Source of the DNA: Arenicola marina
Taxonomy: Eukaryota > Annelida > Polychaeta > Arenicolidae
Assembly: GCA_964019135.1 (NCBI GenBank)
Contig: OZ025257.1
Span: forward strand, 27,016,352 to 27,080,351
Direction: 5' to 3'
Length of the DNA: 64,000 bases
This document shows, piece after piece, positions 44,333 through 56,988 of this stretch. The translations under genes and the position numbers were made by a program. A model generated the notes under the pieces. It did not search any database and had not been told where the DNA came from. It saw only the letters and a program-made list of their open reading frames with translations. Position 1 is the stretch's first letter; each line of letters opens with the position of its first letter.

Positions 44333-47300
44333 GTGTATCTCTGGCCCATTGTATCTCAGGCCCTGTGTATCTCTGGCCACGTGTATCTCTGGCCCCGTGT
44401 ATCTCTGGCCCTTTGTATCTCTGGCCCCTTGTATCTCTGGCCCATTGTATCTCTGGCCCCGTGTATCTCAGGCCCCGTGTATCTCAGGCCCCTTGTATCT
44501 CTGGCCCCGTGTATCTCTGGCCCCGTGTATCTCTGGCCCCTTGTATCTCTGGCCCCTTGTATCTCAAGCCCCATGTATCTCAGGCCCCTTGTATCTCAGG
44601 CCCCTTGTATCTCAGGCCCTTTGTATCTCTGGCCCCTTGTATCTCTGGCCCCTTGTATCTCTGGCCCCTTGTATCTCTGGCCCCTTGTATCTCTGGCCCC
44701 TTGTATCTCTGGCCCCTTGTATCTCTGGCCCCTTGTATCTCAGGCCCCGTGTATCTCAGGCCCCTTGTATCTCTGGGCCCGTGTATCTCACGCCCCGTGT
44801 ATCTCAGGCCCCGTGTATCTCAGGCCCCTTGTATCTCTGGGCCCGTGTATCTCACGCCCCGTGTATCTCAGGCCCCGTGTATCTCAGGCCCCGTGTATCT
44901 CAGGCCCCTTGTATCTCTGGGCCCGTGTATCTCACGCCCCGTGTATCTCAGGCCCCATGTATCTCAGGCTCCGTGTGTCTCAGGCCCCGTGTATCTCAGG
45001 CCCCGTGTATCTCAGGCCCCGTGTATCTCTGGCCCCGTGTATCTCAGGCCCCTTGTATCTCTGGCCCCGTGTATCTCTGGCCCCGTGTATCTCTGGCCCC
45101 TTGTATCTCTGGCCCCTTGTATCTCAAGCCCCATGTATCTCAGGCCCCTTGTATCTCAGGCCCCTTGTATCTCTGGCCCCTTGTATCTCTGGCCCCTTGT
45201 ATCTCTGGCCCCTTGTATCTCTGGCCCCTTGTATCTCTGGCCCCTTGTATCTCTGGGCCCGTGTATCTCACGCCCCGTGTATCTCAGGCCCCGTGTATCT
45301 CAGGCCCCGTGTATCTCAGGCCCCGTGTATCTCAGGCCCCGTGTATCTCAGGCCCCTTGTATCTCTGGGCCCGTGTATCTCACGCCCCGTGTATCTCAGG
45401 CCCCATGTATCTCAGGCTCCGTGTGTCTCAGGCCCCGTGTATCTCAGGCCCCGTGTATCTCAGGCCCCGTGTATCTCTGGCCCCTTGTATCTCTGGCCCC
45501 TTGTATCTCAGGCCCCATGTATCTCAGGCCCCGTGTATCTCTGGCCCCTTGTATCTCAGGCCCCTTGTATCTCTGGCCCCTTGTATCTCTGGCCCCTTGT
45601 ATCTCTGGCCCCTTGTATCTCTGGCCCCTTGTATCTCTGGCCCCTTGTATCTCTGGCCCCTTGTATCTCAGGCCCCGTGTATCTCAGGCCCCGTGTATCT
45701 CAGGCCCCGTGTATCTCATGCCCCTTGTATCTCAGGCCCCATGTATCTCAGGCTCCGTGTGTCTCTGGGCCCGTGTATCTCTGGCCCCATGTATCTCAGG
45801 CTCCGTGTGTCTCTGGGCCCGTGTATCTCTGGCCCCTTGTATCTCTGGCCCCTTGTATCTCAGGCCCCATGTATCTCAGGCCCCGTGTATCTCTGGCCCC
45901 TTGTATCTCAGGCCCCTTGTATCTCTGGCCCCTTGTATCTCTGGCCCCTTGTATCTCTGGCCCCTTGTATTTCTGGCCCCTTGTATCTCTGGCCCCTTGT
46001 ATCTCTGGCCCTTTGTATCTCTGGCCCCGTGTATCTCTGGCCCCTTGTATCTCAGGCCCCGTGTATCTCAGGCTCCGTGTGTCTCAGGCCCCTTGTATCT
46101 CTGGCCCCGTGTATCTCTGGCCCCGTGTATCTCTGGCCCCGTGTATCTCTGGCCCCGTGTATCTCAGGCCCCATGTATCTCAGGCCCCTTGTATTTCTGG
46201 CCCCTTGTATCTATGGCCCCTTGTATCTCTGGCCCCTTGTATCTCTGGCCCCTTGTATCTCTGGCCCCTTGTATCTCTGGCCCCTTGTATCTCTGGCCCC
46301 TTGTATCTCTGGCCCTTTGTATCTCTGGCCCCGTGTATCTCTGGCCCCGTGTATCTCTGGCCCCGTGTATCTCAGGCCCCATGTATCTCAGGCCCCTTGT
46401 ATTTCTGGCCCCTTGTATCTCTGGCCCCTTGTATCTCTGGCCCCTTGTATCTCTGGCCCCGTGTATCTCTGGCCCCGTGTATCTCAGGCCCCTTGTATTT
46501 CTGGCCCCTTGTATCTCTGCCCCCTTGTGTCTCTGGCCCCTTGTATCTCTGGCCCCTTGTATCTCTGGCCCTTTGTATCTCTGGCCCCTTGTATCTCTGG
46601 CCCCTTGTATCTCTGGCCCTTTGTTTCTCTGGCCCCGTGTATCTCTGGCCCCTTGTATCTCTGGCCCCGTGTATCTCTGGCCCCGTGTATCTCAGGCCCC
46701 TTGTGTCTCTGGCCCCTTGTGTCTCTGGCCCCTTGTATCTCTGGCCCCGTGTATCTCAGGCCCCTTGTATCTCTGGCCCTTTGTATCTCTGGCCCCTTGT
46801 ATCTCTGGCCCCTTGTATCTCTGGCCCCTTGTGTCTCTGGCCCCTTGTATCTCTGGCCCCTTGTATCTCTGGCCCTTTGTATCTCTGGCCCCGTGTATCT
46901 CTGGCCCCGTGTATCTCAGGCCCCGTGTATCTCAGGCTCCGTGTGTCTCAGGCCCCGTGTATCTCTGGCCCCGTGTATCTCAGGCCCCTTGTATCTCTGG
47001 CCCCGTGTATCTCTGGCCCCGTGTATCTCAGGCCCCTTGTATTTCTGGCCCCTTGTATCTCTGCCCCCTTGTGTCTCTGGCCCATTGTATCTCTGGCCCC
47101 TTGTATCTCTGGCCCTTTGTATCTCTGGCCCCTTGTATCTCTGGCCCCTTGTATCTCTGGCCCCTTGTATCTCTGGCCCCTTGTATCTCTGGCCCTTTGT
47201 TTCTCTGGCCCCGTGTATCTCTGGCCCCTTGTATCTCAGGCCCCGTGTATCTCTGGCCCCGTGTATCTCAGGCCCCTTGTGTCTCTGGCCCCTTGTATCT

Positions 47301-50300
47301 CTGGCCCCTTGTATCTCAGGCCCCTTGTATCTCTGGCCCTTTGTATCTCTGGCCCCTTGTATCTCTGGCCCCTTGTATCTCTGGCCCCTTGTATCTCTGG
47401 CCCCTTGTGTCTCTGGCCCCTTGTATCTCTGGCCCCTTGTATCTCTGGCCCCTTGTATCTCTGGCCCCGTGTATCTCTGGCCCCGTGTATCTCAGGCCCC
47501 GTGTATCTCAGGCTCCGTGTGTCTCAGGCCCCGTGTATCTCTGGCCCCGTGTATCTCAGGCCCCTTGTATCTCTGGCCCCGTGTATCTCTGGCCCCGTGT
47601 ATCTCTGGCCCCGTGTATCTCTGGCCCCGTGTATCTCTGGCCCCGTGTATCTCTGGCCCCGTGTATCTCAGGCCCCATGTATCTCAGGCCCCTTGTGTCT
47701 CTGGCCCCTTGTATCTCAGGCCCCGTGTATCTCTGACCCCGTGTATCTCTGGCCCCGTGTATCTCTGGCCCCGTGTATCTCTGGCCCCGTGTATCTCTGG
47801 CCCCGTGTTTCTCTGACCCCGTGTATCTCAGGCCCCGTGTATCTCTGGCCCCGTGTATCTCTGGCCCCTTGTATCTCTGGCCCCGTGTATCTCTGGCCCC
47901 GTGTATCTCTGGCCCCGTGTATCTCTGGCCCCGTGTATCTCTGGCCCCGTGTATCTCAGGCCCCATGTATCTCAGGCTCCATGTATCTCTGGCCCCTTGT
48001 ATCCCTGGCCCCTTGTATCTCTGGCCCCATGTATCTCTGGCCCCTTGTATCTCTGGCCTCTTGTATCTCTGGCCCCTTGTATCTCTGGCCTCTTGTATCT
48101 CTGGCCCCTTGTATCTCTGGCCTCTTGTATCGCTGGCCCCTTGTATCTCTAGCCCCTTGTATCTCTGGCCCCTTGTAGCTCTGGCTCCTTGTATCTCTGG
48201 CCCCGTGTATCTCTGGCCCTTTGTATCTCTGGCCCTTTGTATCTCTGGCCCTTTGCATCTCTGGCCTTTTGTATCTCTGGCCCCTTGTATCTCTGGCCCC
48301 TTGTATCTCTGGCCCCGTCTATCTCTGGCACCGTCTATCTCTGCCCCCTTGTATCTCTGGCCCCGTGTATCTCTGGCCTCTTGTATCTCTGGCCCCGTGT
48401 ATCTCTGGCCCCGTGTATCTCTGGCCCCGTGTTTCTCTGACCCCGTGTATCTCAGGCCCCGTGTATCTCAGACCCCGTGTATCTCTGGCCCCGTGTATCT
48501 CTGGCCCCGTGTTTCTCTGACCCCGTGTATCTCAGGCCCCGTGTATCTCTGGCCCCGTGTATCTCTGGCCCCGTGTATCTCTGGCCCCGTGTATCTCTGG
48601 CCCCGTGTATCTCAGGCTCCGTGTATCTCTGGCCCCGTGTATCTCTGGCCCCGTGTATCTCTGGCCCCGTGTATCTCTGGCCCCGTGTATCTCAGGCCCC
48701 GTGTATCTCAGGCCCCGTGTATCTCTGGCCCTGTGTATCTCTGGCCCCGTGTATCTCTGGCCCTGTGTATCTCTGGCCCTGTGTATCTCTGGCCCCGTGT
48801 ATCTCTGGCCCCGTGTATCTCAGGCTCCGTGTATCTCAGGCCCCGTGTATCTCAGGCTCCGTGTATCTCAGGCCCCGTGTATCTCAGGCCCCGTGTATCT
48901 CTGGCCCCTTGTATTTCTGGCCCCTTGTATTTCTGGCCCCTTGTATCTCTGTCTCCTTGTATCAGGCATCTTGTATCTCTGGCCCCGTGTATCTCTGGCT
49001 CCGTGTATCTCTGGCCCCATGTATCTCAGGCTCCATGTATCTCTGGCCCCTTGTATCCCTGGCCTCTTGTATCTCAGGCCCCGTGTATCTCTGACCCCGT
49101 GTATCTCAGGCTCCGTGTATCTCTGGCCCCGTGTATCTCAGGCCCCGTGTATCTCAGGCTCCGTGTATCTCTGGCCCCGTGTATCTCAGGCTCCGTGTAT
49201 CTCTGGCCCCGTGTATCTCAGGCTCCGTGTATCTCTGGCCCCGTGTATCTCTGGCCCCGTGTATCTCAGGCCCCGTGTATCTCAGGCCCCGTGTATCTCT
49301 GGCCCCGTGTATCTCTGGCCCCGTGTATCTCAGGCTCCGTGTATCTCTGGCCCCGTGTATCTCAGGCTCCGTGTATCTCTGGCCCCGTGTATCTCAGGCC
49401 CCGTGTATCTCTGGCCCCTTGTATCTCAGGCTTCGTGTATGTCTGGCCCCGTGTATCTCTGGCCCCGTGTATCTCAGGCTCCGTGTATCTCTGGCCCCGT
49501 GTATCTCAGGCTCCGTGTATCTCTGGCCCCGTGTATCTCAGGCCCCGTGTATCTCAGGCCCCGTGTATCTCTGGCCCCGTGTATCTCTGGCCCCGTGTAT
49601 CTCAGGCCCCGTGTATTTAAGGCTCCGTGTATCTCTGGCCCCGTGTATCTCAGGCTCCGTGTATCTCAGGCTCCGTGTATCTCAGGCCCCGTGTATCTCA
49701 GGCTCCGTGTATCTCAGGCCCCGTGTATCTCAGGCTCCGTGTATCTCTGGCCCCGTGTATCTCAGGCTCCGTGTATCTCTGGCCCCGTGTATCTCAGGCC
49801 CCGTGTATCTCAGGCCCCGTGTATCTCAGGCTCCGTGTATCTCAGGCCCCGTGTATCTCAGGCTCCGTGTATCTCTGGCCCCGTGTATCTCAGGCCCCGT
49901 GTATCTCAGGCCCCGTGTATCTCAGGCCCCGTGTATCTCAGGCTCCGTGTATCTCAGGCCCCGTGTATCTCAGGCTCCGTGTATCTCAGGCCCTGTGTAT
50001 CTCAGGCCCCGTGTATCTCTGGCCCCGTGTATCTCAGGCTCCGTGTATCTCTGACCCCGTGTATCTCAGGCTCCGTGTATCTCTGGCCTCGTGTATCTCT
50101 GGCCCCGTGTATCTCAGGCTCCGTGTATCTCTGGCCCCGTGTATCTCTGGCCCCGTGTATCTCTGGCCCCGTGTATCTCTGGCCCCGTGTATCTCAGGCT
50201 CCGTGTATCTCTGGCCCCGTGTATCTCAGGCTCCGTGTATCTCTGGCCCCGTGTATCTCTGGCCCCGTGTATCTCTGGCCCCGTGTATCTCTGGCCCCGT

Positions 50301-53300
50301 GTATCTCAGGCTCCGTGTATCTCTGGCCCCGTGTATCTCAGGCTCCGTGTATCTCTGGCCCCGTGTATCTCTGGCCCCGTGTATATCTGGCCCCGTGTAT
50401 CTCAGGCCCCGTGTATCTCAGGCTCCGTGTATCTCTGGCCCCGTGTATCTCTGGCCCCGTGTATCTCTGGCCCCGTGTATCTCAGGCCCCGTGTATCTCT
50501 GGCCCCGTGTATCTCTGGCCCCGTGTATCTCTGGCCCCGTGTATCTCAGGCCCCGTGTATCTCTGGCCCCGTGTATCTCTGGCCCCGTGTATCTCTGGCC
50601 CCGTGTATCTCAGGCTCCGTGTATCTCTGGCCCCGTGTATCTCTGGCCCCGTGTATCTCTGGCCCCGTGTATCTCAGGCCCCGTGTATCTCAGGCTCCGT
50701 GTATCTCTGGCCCCGTGTATCTCAGGCTCCGTGTATCTCTGGCCCCGTGTATCTCTGGCCCCGTGTATCTCAGGCCCCGTGTATCTCAGGCTCCGTGTAT
50801 CTCAGGCTCCGTGTATCTCTGGCCCCGTGTATCTCAGGCTCCGTGTATCTCTGGCCCCGTGTATCTCAGGCTCCGTGTATCTCTGGCCCCGTGTATCTCT
50901 GGCCCCGTGTATCTCTGACCCCGTGTATCTCAGGCTCCGTGTATCTCAGGCTCCGTGTATCTCTGGCCTCGTGTATCTCTGGCCCCGTGTATCTCAGGCT
51001 CCGTGTATCTCTGGCCCCGTGTATCTCTGGCCCCGTGTATCTCTGGCCCCGTGTATCTCTGGCCTCTTGTATCGCTGGCCCCTTGTATCTCTAGCCCCTT
51101 GTATCTCTGGCCCCTTGTAGCTCTGGCTCCTTGTATCTCTGGCCCCGTGTATCTCTGGCCCTTTGTATCTCTGGCCTTTTGTATCTCTGGCCCCTTGTAT
51201 CTCTGGCCCCTTGTATCTCTGGCCCCGTCTATCTCTGGCACCGTCTATCTCTGCCCCCTTGTATCTCTGGCCCCGTGTATCTCTGGCCTCTTGTATCTCT
51301 GGCCCCGTGTATCTCTGGCCCCGTGTATCTCTGGCCCCGTGTTTCTCTGACCCCGTGTATCTCAGGCCCCGTTTATCTCAGACCCCGTGTATCTCTGGCC
51401 CCGTGTATCTCTGGCCCCGTGTATCTCTGGCCCCGTGTTTCTCTGACCCCGTGTATCTCTGACCCCGTGTATCTCAGGCCCCGTGTATCTCTGGCCCCGT
51501 GTATCTCTGGCCCCGTGTATCTCTGGCCCCGTGTATCTCTGGCCCCGTGTATCTCAGGCTCCGTGTATCTCTGGCCCCGTGTATCTCTGGCCCCGTGTAT
51601 CTCTGGCCCCGTGTATCTCTGGCCCCGTGTATCTCAGGCCCCGTGTATCTCAGGCCCCGTGTATCTCTGGCCCTGTGTATCTCTGGCCCCGTGTATCTCT
51701 GGCCCTGTGTATCTCTGGCCCTGTGTATCTCTGGCCCCGTGTATCTCTGGCCCCGTGTATCTCAGGCTCCGTGTATCTCAGGCCCCGTGTATCTCAGGCT
51801 CCGTGTATCTCAGGCCCCGTGTATCTCAGGCCCCGTGTATCTCTGGCCCCTTGTATTTCTGGCCCCTTGTATTTCTGGCCCCTTGTATCTCTGTCTCCTT
51901 GTATCAGGCATCTTGTATCTCTGGCCCCGTGTATCTCTGGCTCCGTGTATCTCTGGCCCCATGTATCTCAGGCTCCATGTATCTCTGGCCCCTTGTATCC
52001 CTGGCCCCTTGTATCTCAGGCCCCGTGTATCTCTGACCCCGTGTATCTCAGGCTCCGTGTATCTCTGGCCCCGTGTATCTCAGGCCCCGTGTATCTCAGG
52101 CTCCGTGTATCTCTGGCCCCGTGTATCTCAGGCTCCGTGTATCTCTGGCCCCGTGTATCTCAGGCTCCGTGTATCTCTGACCCCGTGTATCTCTGGCCCC
52201 GTGTATCTCAGGCCCCGTGTATCTCAGGCCCCGTGTATCTCTGGCCCCGTGTATCTCTGGCCCCGTGTATCTCAGGCTCCGTGTATCTCTGGCCCCGTGT
52301 ATCTCAGGCTCCGTGTATCTCTGGCCCCGTGTATCTCAGGCCCCGTGTATCTCTGGCCCCTTGTATCTCAGGCTTCGTGTATCTCTGGCCCCGTGTATCT
52401 CTGGCCCCGTGTATCTCAGGCTCCGTGTATCTCTGGCCCCGTGTATCTCAGGCTCCGTGTATCTCTGGCCCCGTGTATCTCAGGCCCCGTGTATCTCAGG
52501 CCCCGTGTATCTCTGGCCCCGTGTATCTCTGGCCCCGTGTATCTCAGGCCCCGTGTATCTCAGGCCCCGTGTATCTCAGGCTCCGTGTATCTCAGGCCCC
52601 GTGTATCTCTGGCCCCGTGTATCTCAGGCTCCGTGTATCTCTGGCCCCGTGTATCTCAGGCCCCGTGTATTTAAGGCTCCGTGTATCTCTGGCCCCGTGT
52701 ATCTCAGGCTCCGTGTATCTCAGGCTCCGTGTATCTCAGGCCCCGTGTATCTCAGGCTCCGTGTATCTCAGGCCCCGTGTATCTCAGGCTCCGTGTATCT
52801 CTGGCCCCGTGTATCTCAGGCTCCGTGTATCTCTGGCCCCGTGTATCTCAGGCCCCGTGTATCTCAGGCCCCGTGTATCTCAGGCTCCGTGTATCTCAGG
52901 CCCCGTGTATCTCAGGCTCCGTGTATCTCTGGCCCCGTGTATCTCAGGCCCCGTGTATCTCAGGCCCCGTGTATCTCAGGCCCCGTGTATCTCAGGCCCC
53001 GTGTATCTCAGGCTCCGTGTATCTCAGGCCCCGTGTATCTCAGGCTCCGTGTATCTCAGGCCCTGTGTATCTCAGGCCCCGTGTATCTCTGGCCCCGTGT
53101 ATCTCAGGCTCCGTGTATCTCTGACCCCGTGTATCTCAGGCTCCGTGTATCTCTGGCCTCGTGTATCTCTGGCCCCGTGTATCTCAGGCTCCGTGTATCT
53201 CTGGCCCCGTGTATCTCTGGCCCCGTGTATCTCTGGCCCCGTGTATCTCTGGCCCCGTGTATCTCAGGCTCCGTGTATCTCTGGCCCCGTGTATCTCAGG

Positions 53301-56300
53301 CTCCGTGTATCTCTGGCCCCGTGTATCTCTGGCCCCGTGTATCTCTGGCCCCGTGTATCTCTGGCCCCGTGTATCTCAGGCTCCGTGTATCTCTGGCCCC
53401 GTGTATCTCAGGCTCCGTGTATCTCTGGCCCCGTGTATCTCTGGCCCCGTGTATCTCTGGCCCCGTGTATCTCAGGCCCCGTGTATCTCAGGCTCCGTGT
53501 ATCTCTGGCCCCGTGTATCTCTGGCCCCGTGTATCTCAGGCCCCGTGTATCTCTGGCCCCGTGTATCTCTGGCCCCGTGTATCTCTGGCCCCGTGTATCC
53601 CAGGCCCCGTGTATCTCTGGCCCCGTGTATCTCTGGCCCCGTGTATCTCTGGCCCCGTGTATCTCAGGCTCCGTGTATCTCTGGCCCCGTGTATCTCTGG
53701 CCCCGTGTATCTCTGGCCCCGTGTATCTCAGGCCCCGTGTATCTCAGGCTCCGTGTATCTCTGGCCCCGTGTATCTCAGGCTCCGTGTATCTCTGGCCCC
53801 GTGTATCTCTGGCCCCGTGTATCTCAGGCCCCGTGTATCTCAGGCTCCGTGTATCTCAGGCTCCGTGTATCTCTGGCCCCGTGTATCTCAGGCTCCGTGT
53901 ATCTCTGGCCCCGTGTATCTCAGGCTCCGTGTATCTCTGGCCCCGTGTATCTCTGGCCCCGTGTATCTCTGACCCCGTGTATCTCAGGCTCCGTGTATCT
54001 CTGGCCTCGTGTATCTCTGGCCCCGTGTATCTCAGGCTCCGTGTATCTCTGGCCCCGTGTATCTCTGGCCCCGTGTATCTCTGGCCCCGTGTATCTCTGG
54101 CCCCGTGTATCTCAGGCTCCGTGTATCTCAGGCTCCGTGTATCTCAGGCCCCGTGTATCTCTGGCCCCGTGTATCTCAGGCTCCGTGTATCTCTGGCCCC
54201 GTGTATCTCTGGCCCCGTGTATCTCTGGCCCCGTGTATCTCAGGCTCCGTGTATCTCAGGCTCCGTGTATCTCAGGCCCCGTGTATCTCTGGCCCCGTGT
54301 ATCTCAGGCTCCGTGTATCTCAGGCTCCGTGTATTTCTGGCCCCTTGTATCTCTGTCTCCTTGTATCAGGCATCTTGTATCTCTGGCCCCGTGTATCTCT
54401 GGCCCCGTGTATCTCTGGCCCCATGTATCTCAGGCTCCATGTATCTCTGGCCCCTTGTATCCCTGGCCCCTTGTATCTCAGGCCCCGTGTATCTCTGACC
54501 CCGTGTATCTCAGGCTCCGTGTATCTCTGGCCCCGTGTATCTCAGGCCCCGTGTATCTCAGGCTCCGTGTATCTCTGGCCCCGTGTATCTCAGGCTCCGT
54601 GTATCTCTGGCCCCGTGTATCTCAGGCTCCGTGTATCTCTGGCCCCGTGTATCTCTGGCCCCGTGTATCTCAGGCCCCGTGTATCTCAGGCCCCGTGTAT
54701 CTCTGGCCCCGTGTATCTCTGGCCCCGTGTATCTCAGGCTCCGTGTATCTTTGGCCCCGTGTATCTCAGGCTCCGTGTATCTCTGGCCCCGTGTATCTCA
54801 GGCCCCGTGTATCTCTGGCCCCTTGTATCTCAGGCTTCGTGTATCTCTGGCCCCGTGTATCTCTGGCCCCGTGTATCTCAGGCTCCGTGTATCTCTGGCC
54901 CCGTGTATCTCAGGCTCCGTGTATCTCTGGCCCCGTGTATCTCAGGCCCCGTGTATCTCAGGCCCCGTGTATCTCTGGCCCCGTGTATCTCTGGCCCCGT
55001 GTATCTCAGGCCCCGTGTATCTCAGGCTCCGTGTATCTCTGGCCCCGTGTATCTCAGGCTCCGTGTATCTCAGGCCCCGTGTATCTCTGGCCCCGTGTAT
55101 CTCTGGCCCCGTGTATCTCAGGCTCCGTGTATCTCTGGCCCCGTGTATCTCAGGCTCCGTGTATCTCTGGCCCCGTGTATCTCAGGCCCCGTGTATCTCA
55201 GGCCCCGTGTATCTCTGGCCCCGTGTATCTCTGGCCCCGTGTATCTCAGGCCCCGTGTATCTCAGGCCCCGTGTATCTCAGGCTCCGTGTATCTCTGGCC
55301 CCGTGTATCTCTGGCCCCGTGTATCTCAGGCCCCGTGTATCTCAGGCTCCGTGTATCTCAGGCTCCGTGTATCTCTGGCCCCGTGTATCTCAGGCTCCGT
55401 GTATCTCTGGCCCCGTGTATCTCAGGCTCCGTGCATCTCTGGCCCCGTGTATCTCTGGCCCCGTGTATCTCTGACCCCGTGTATCTCAGGCTCCGTGTAT
55501 CTCTGGCCTCGTGTATCTCTGGCCCCGTGTATCTCAGGCTCCGTGTATCTCTGGCCCCGTGTATCTCTGGCCCCGTGTATCTCAGGCCCCGTGTATCTCA
55601 GGCTCCGTGTATCTCAGGCTCCGTGTATCTCTGGCCCCGTGTATCTCTGGCCCCGTGTATCTCTGGCCCCGTGTATCTCTGGCCCCGTGTATCTCAGGCT
55701 CCGTGTATCTCTGGCCCCGTGTATCTCAGGCCCCGTGTATCTCTGGCCCCGTGTATCTCTGGCCCCGTGTATCTCTGGCCCCGTGTATCTCTGGCCCCGT
55801 GTATCTCTGGCCCCGTGTATCTCTGGCCCCGTGTATCTCTGGCCCCGTGTATCTCTGGCCCCGTGTATCTCTGGCCCCGTGTATCTCTGGCCCCGTGTAT
55901 CTCAGGCTCCGTGTATCTCAGGCCCCGTGTATCTCAGGCCCCGTGTATCTCTGGCCCCGTGTATCTCTGGCCCCTTGTATCTCTGGCTCCTTGTATCAGG
56001 CATCTTGTATTTCTGGCCCCGTGTATCTCTGGCCCCGTGTATCTCAGGCCCCGTGTATCTCAGGCTCCGTGTATCTCTGGCCCCGTGTATCTCAGGCCCC
56101 GTGTATCTCAGGCTCCGTGTATCTCAGGCTCCGTGTATCTCAGGCTCCGTGTATCTCTGGCTCCGTGTATCTCTGGCCCCGTGTATCTCTGGCCCCGTGT
56201 ATCTCAGGCTCCGTGTATCTCAGGCTCCGTGTATCTCTGACCCCGTGTATCTCTGGCCCCGTGTATCTCAGGCTCCGTGTATCTCTGGCCCCGTGTATCT

Positions 56301-56988
56301 CTGGCCCCGTGTATCTCTGGCCCCGTGTATCTCAGGCTCCGTGTATCTCTGACCCCGTGTATCTCAGGCTCCGTGTATCTCAGGCTCCGTGTATCTCTGA
56401 CCCCGTGTATCTCAGGCTCCGTGTATCTCAGGCCCCGTGTATCTCTGGCCCCGTGTATCTCTGGCCCCGTGTATCTCTGGCCGCGTGTATCTCTGGCCTC
56501 GTGTATCTCTGGCCCCGTGTATCTCAGGCCCCTTGTATCTCAGACCCCGTGTATCTCTGGCCCCGTGTATCTCTGGCCCCGTGTATCTCTGGCCCCGTGT
56601 ATCTCAGGCCCCGTGTATCTCAGGCTCCGTGTATCTCTGGCCCCGTGTATCTCAGGCTCCGTGTATCTCTGGCCCCGTGTATCTCAGGCTCCGTGTATCT
56701 CTGGCCCCGTGTATCTCAGGCCCCGTGTATCTCTGGCCCCGTGTATCTCTGGCCCCGTGTATCTCTGGCCCCGTGTATCTCAGGCCCCGTGTATCTCTGG
56801 TCCCGTGTATCTCTGGTCCCGTGTATCTCTGGCCCCGTGTATCTCAGGCTCCGTGTATCTCTGGCCCCGTGTATCTCAGGCCCCGTGTATCTCTGGCCCC
56901 TTGTATCTCTGGCTCCTTGTATCAGGCATCTTGTATCTCTGGCCCCGTGTATCTCTGGCCCCGTGTATCTCTGGCCTCGTGTATCTCA
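44333..56988 (+). repeat. 16-bp phase-locked minisatellite, 791 units (12.6 kb)
   Basis: The unit is GTGTATCTCTGGCCCC with frequent variants at base 1 (G/T/A), base 5 (A/G), base 10 (T/A) and base 14 (C/T). Landmarks give strict phase: 44333 to 48941 is exactly 288 x 16. From 44333 to the start of the last partial unit at 56979 is 12646 bp = 786 x 16 + 5 x 14. The five 14-bp units (TTGTATCAGGCATC) are at 48957, 51899, 54361, 55991 and 56917. A segment starting near 48121 is repeated 2942 bp downstream (near 51063). Because 16 is not a multiple of three and no frequent unit variant makes a stop, all three forward frames stay open for long stretches and read rotations of SLAPCISGPLYLWPLV. These are not evidence of a gene. 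The left third is rich in TTGTATCTCTGGCCCC, the right part in GTGTATCTCAGGCTCC. Confidence 0.97.
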
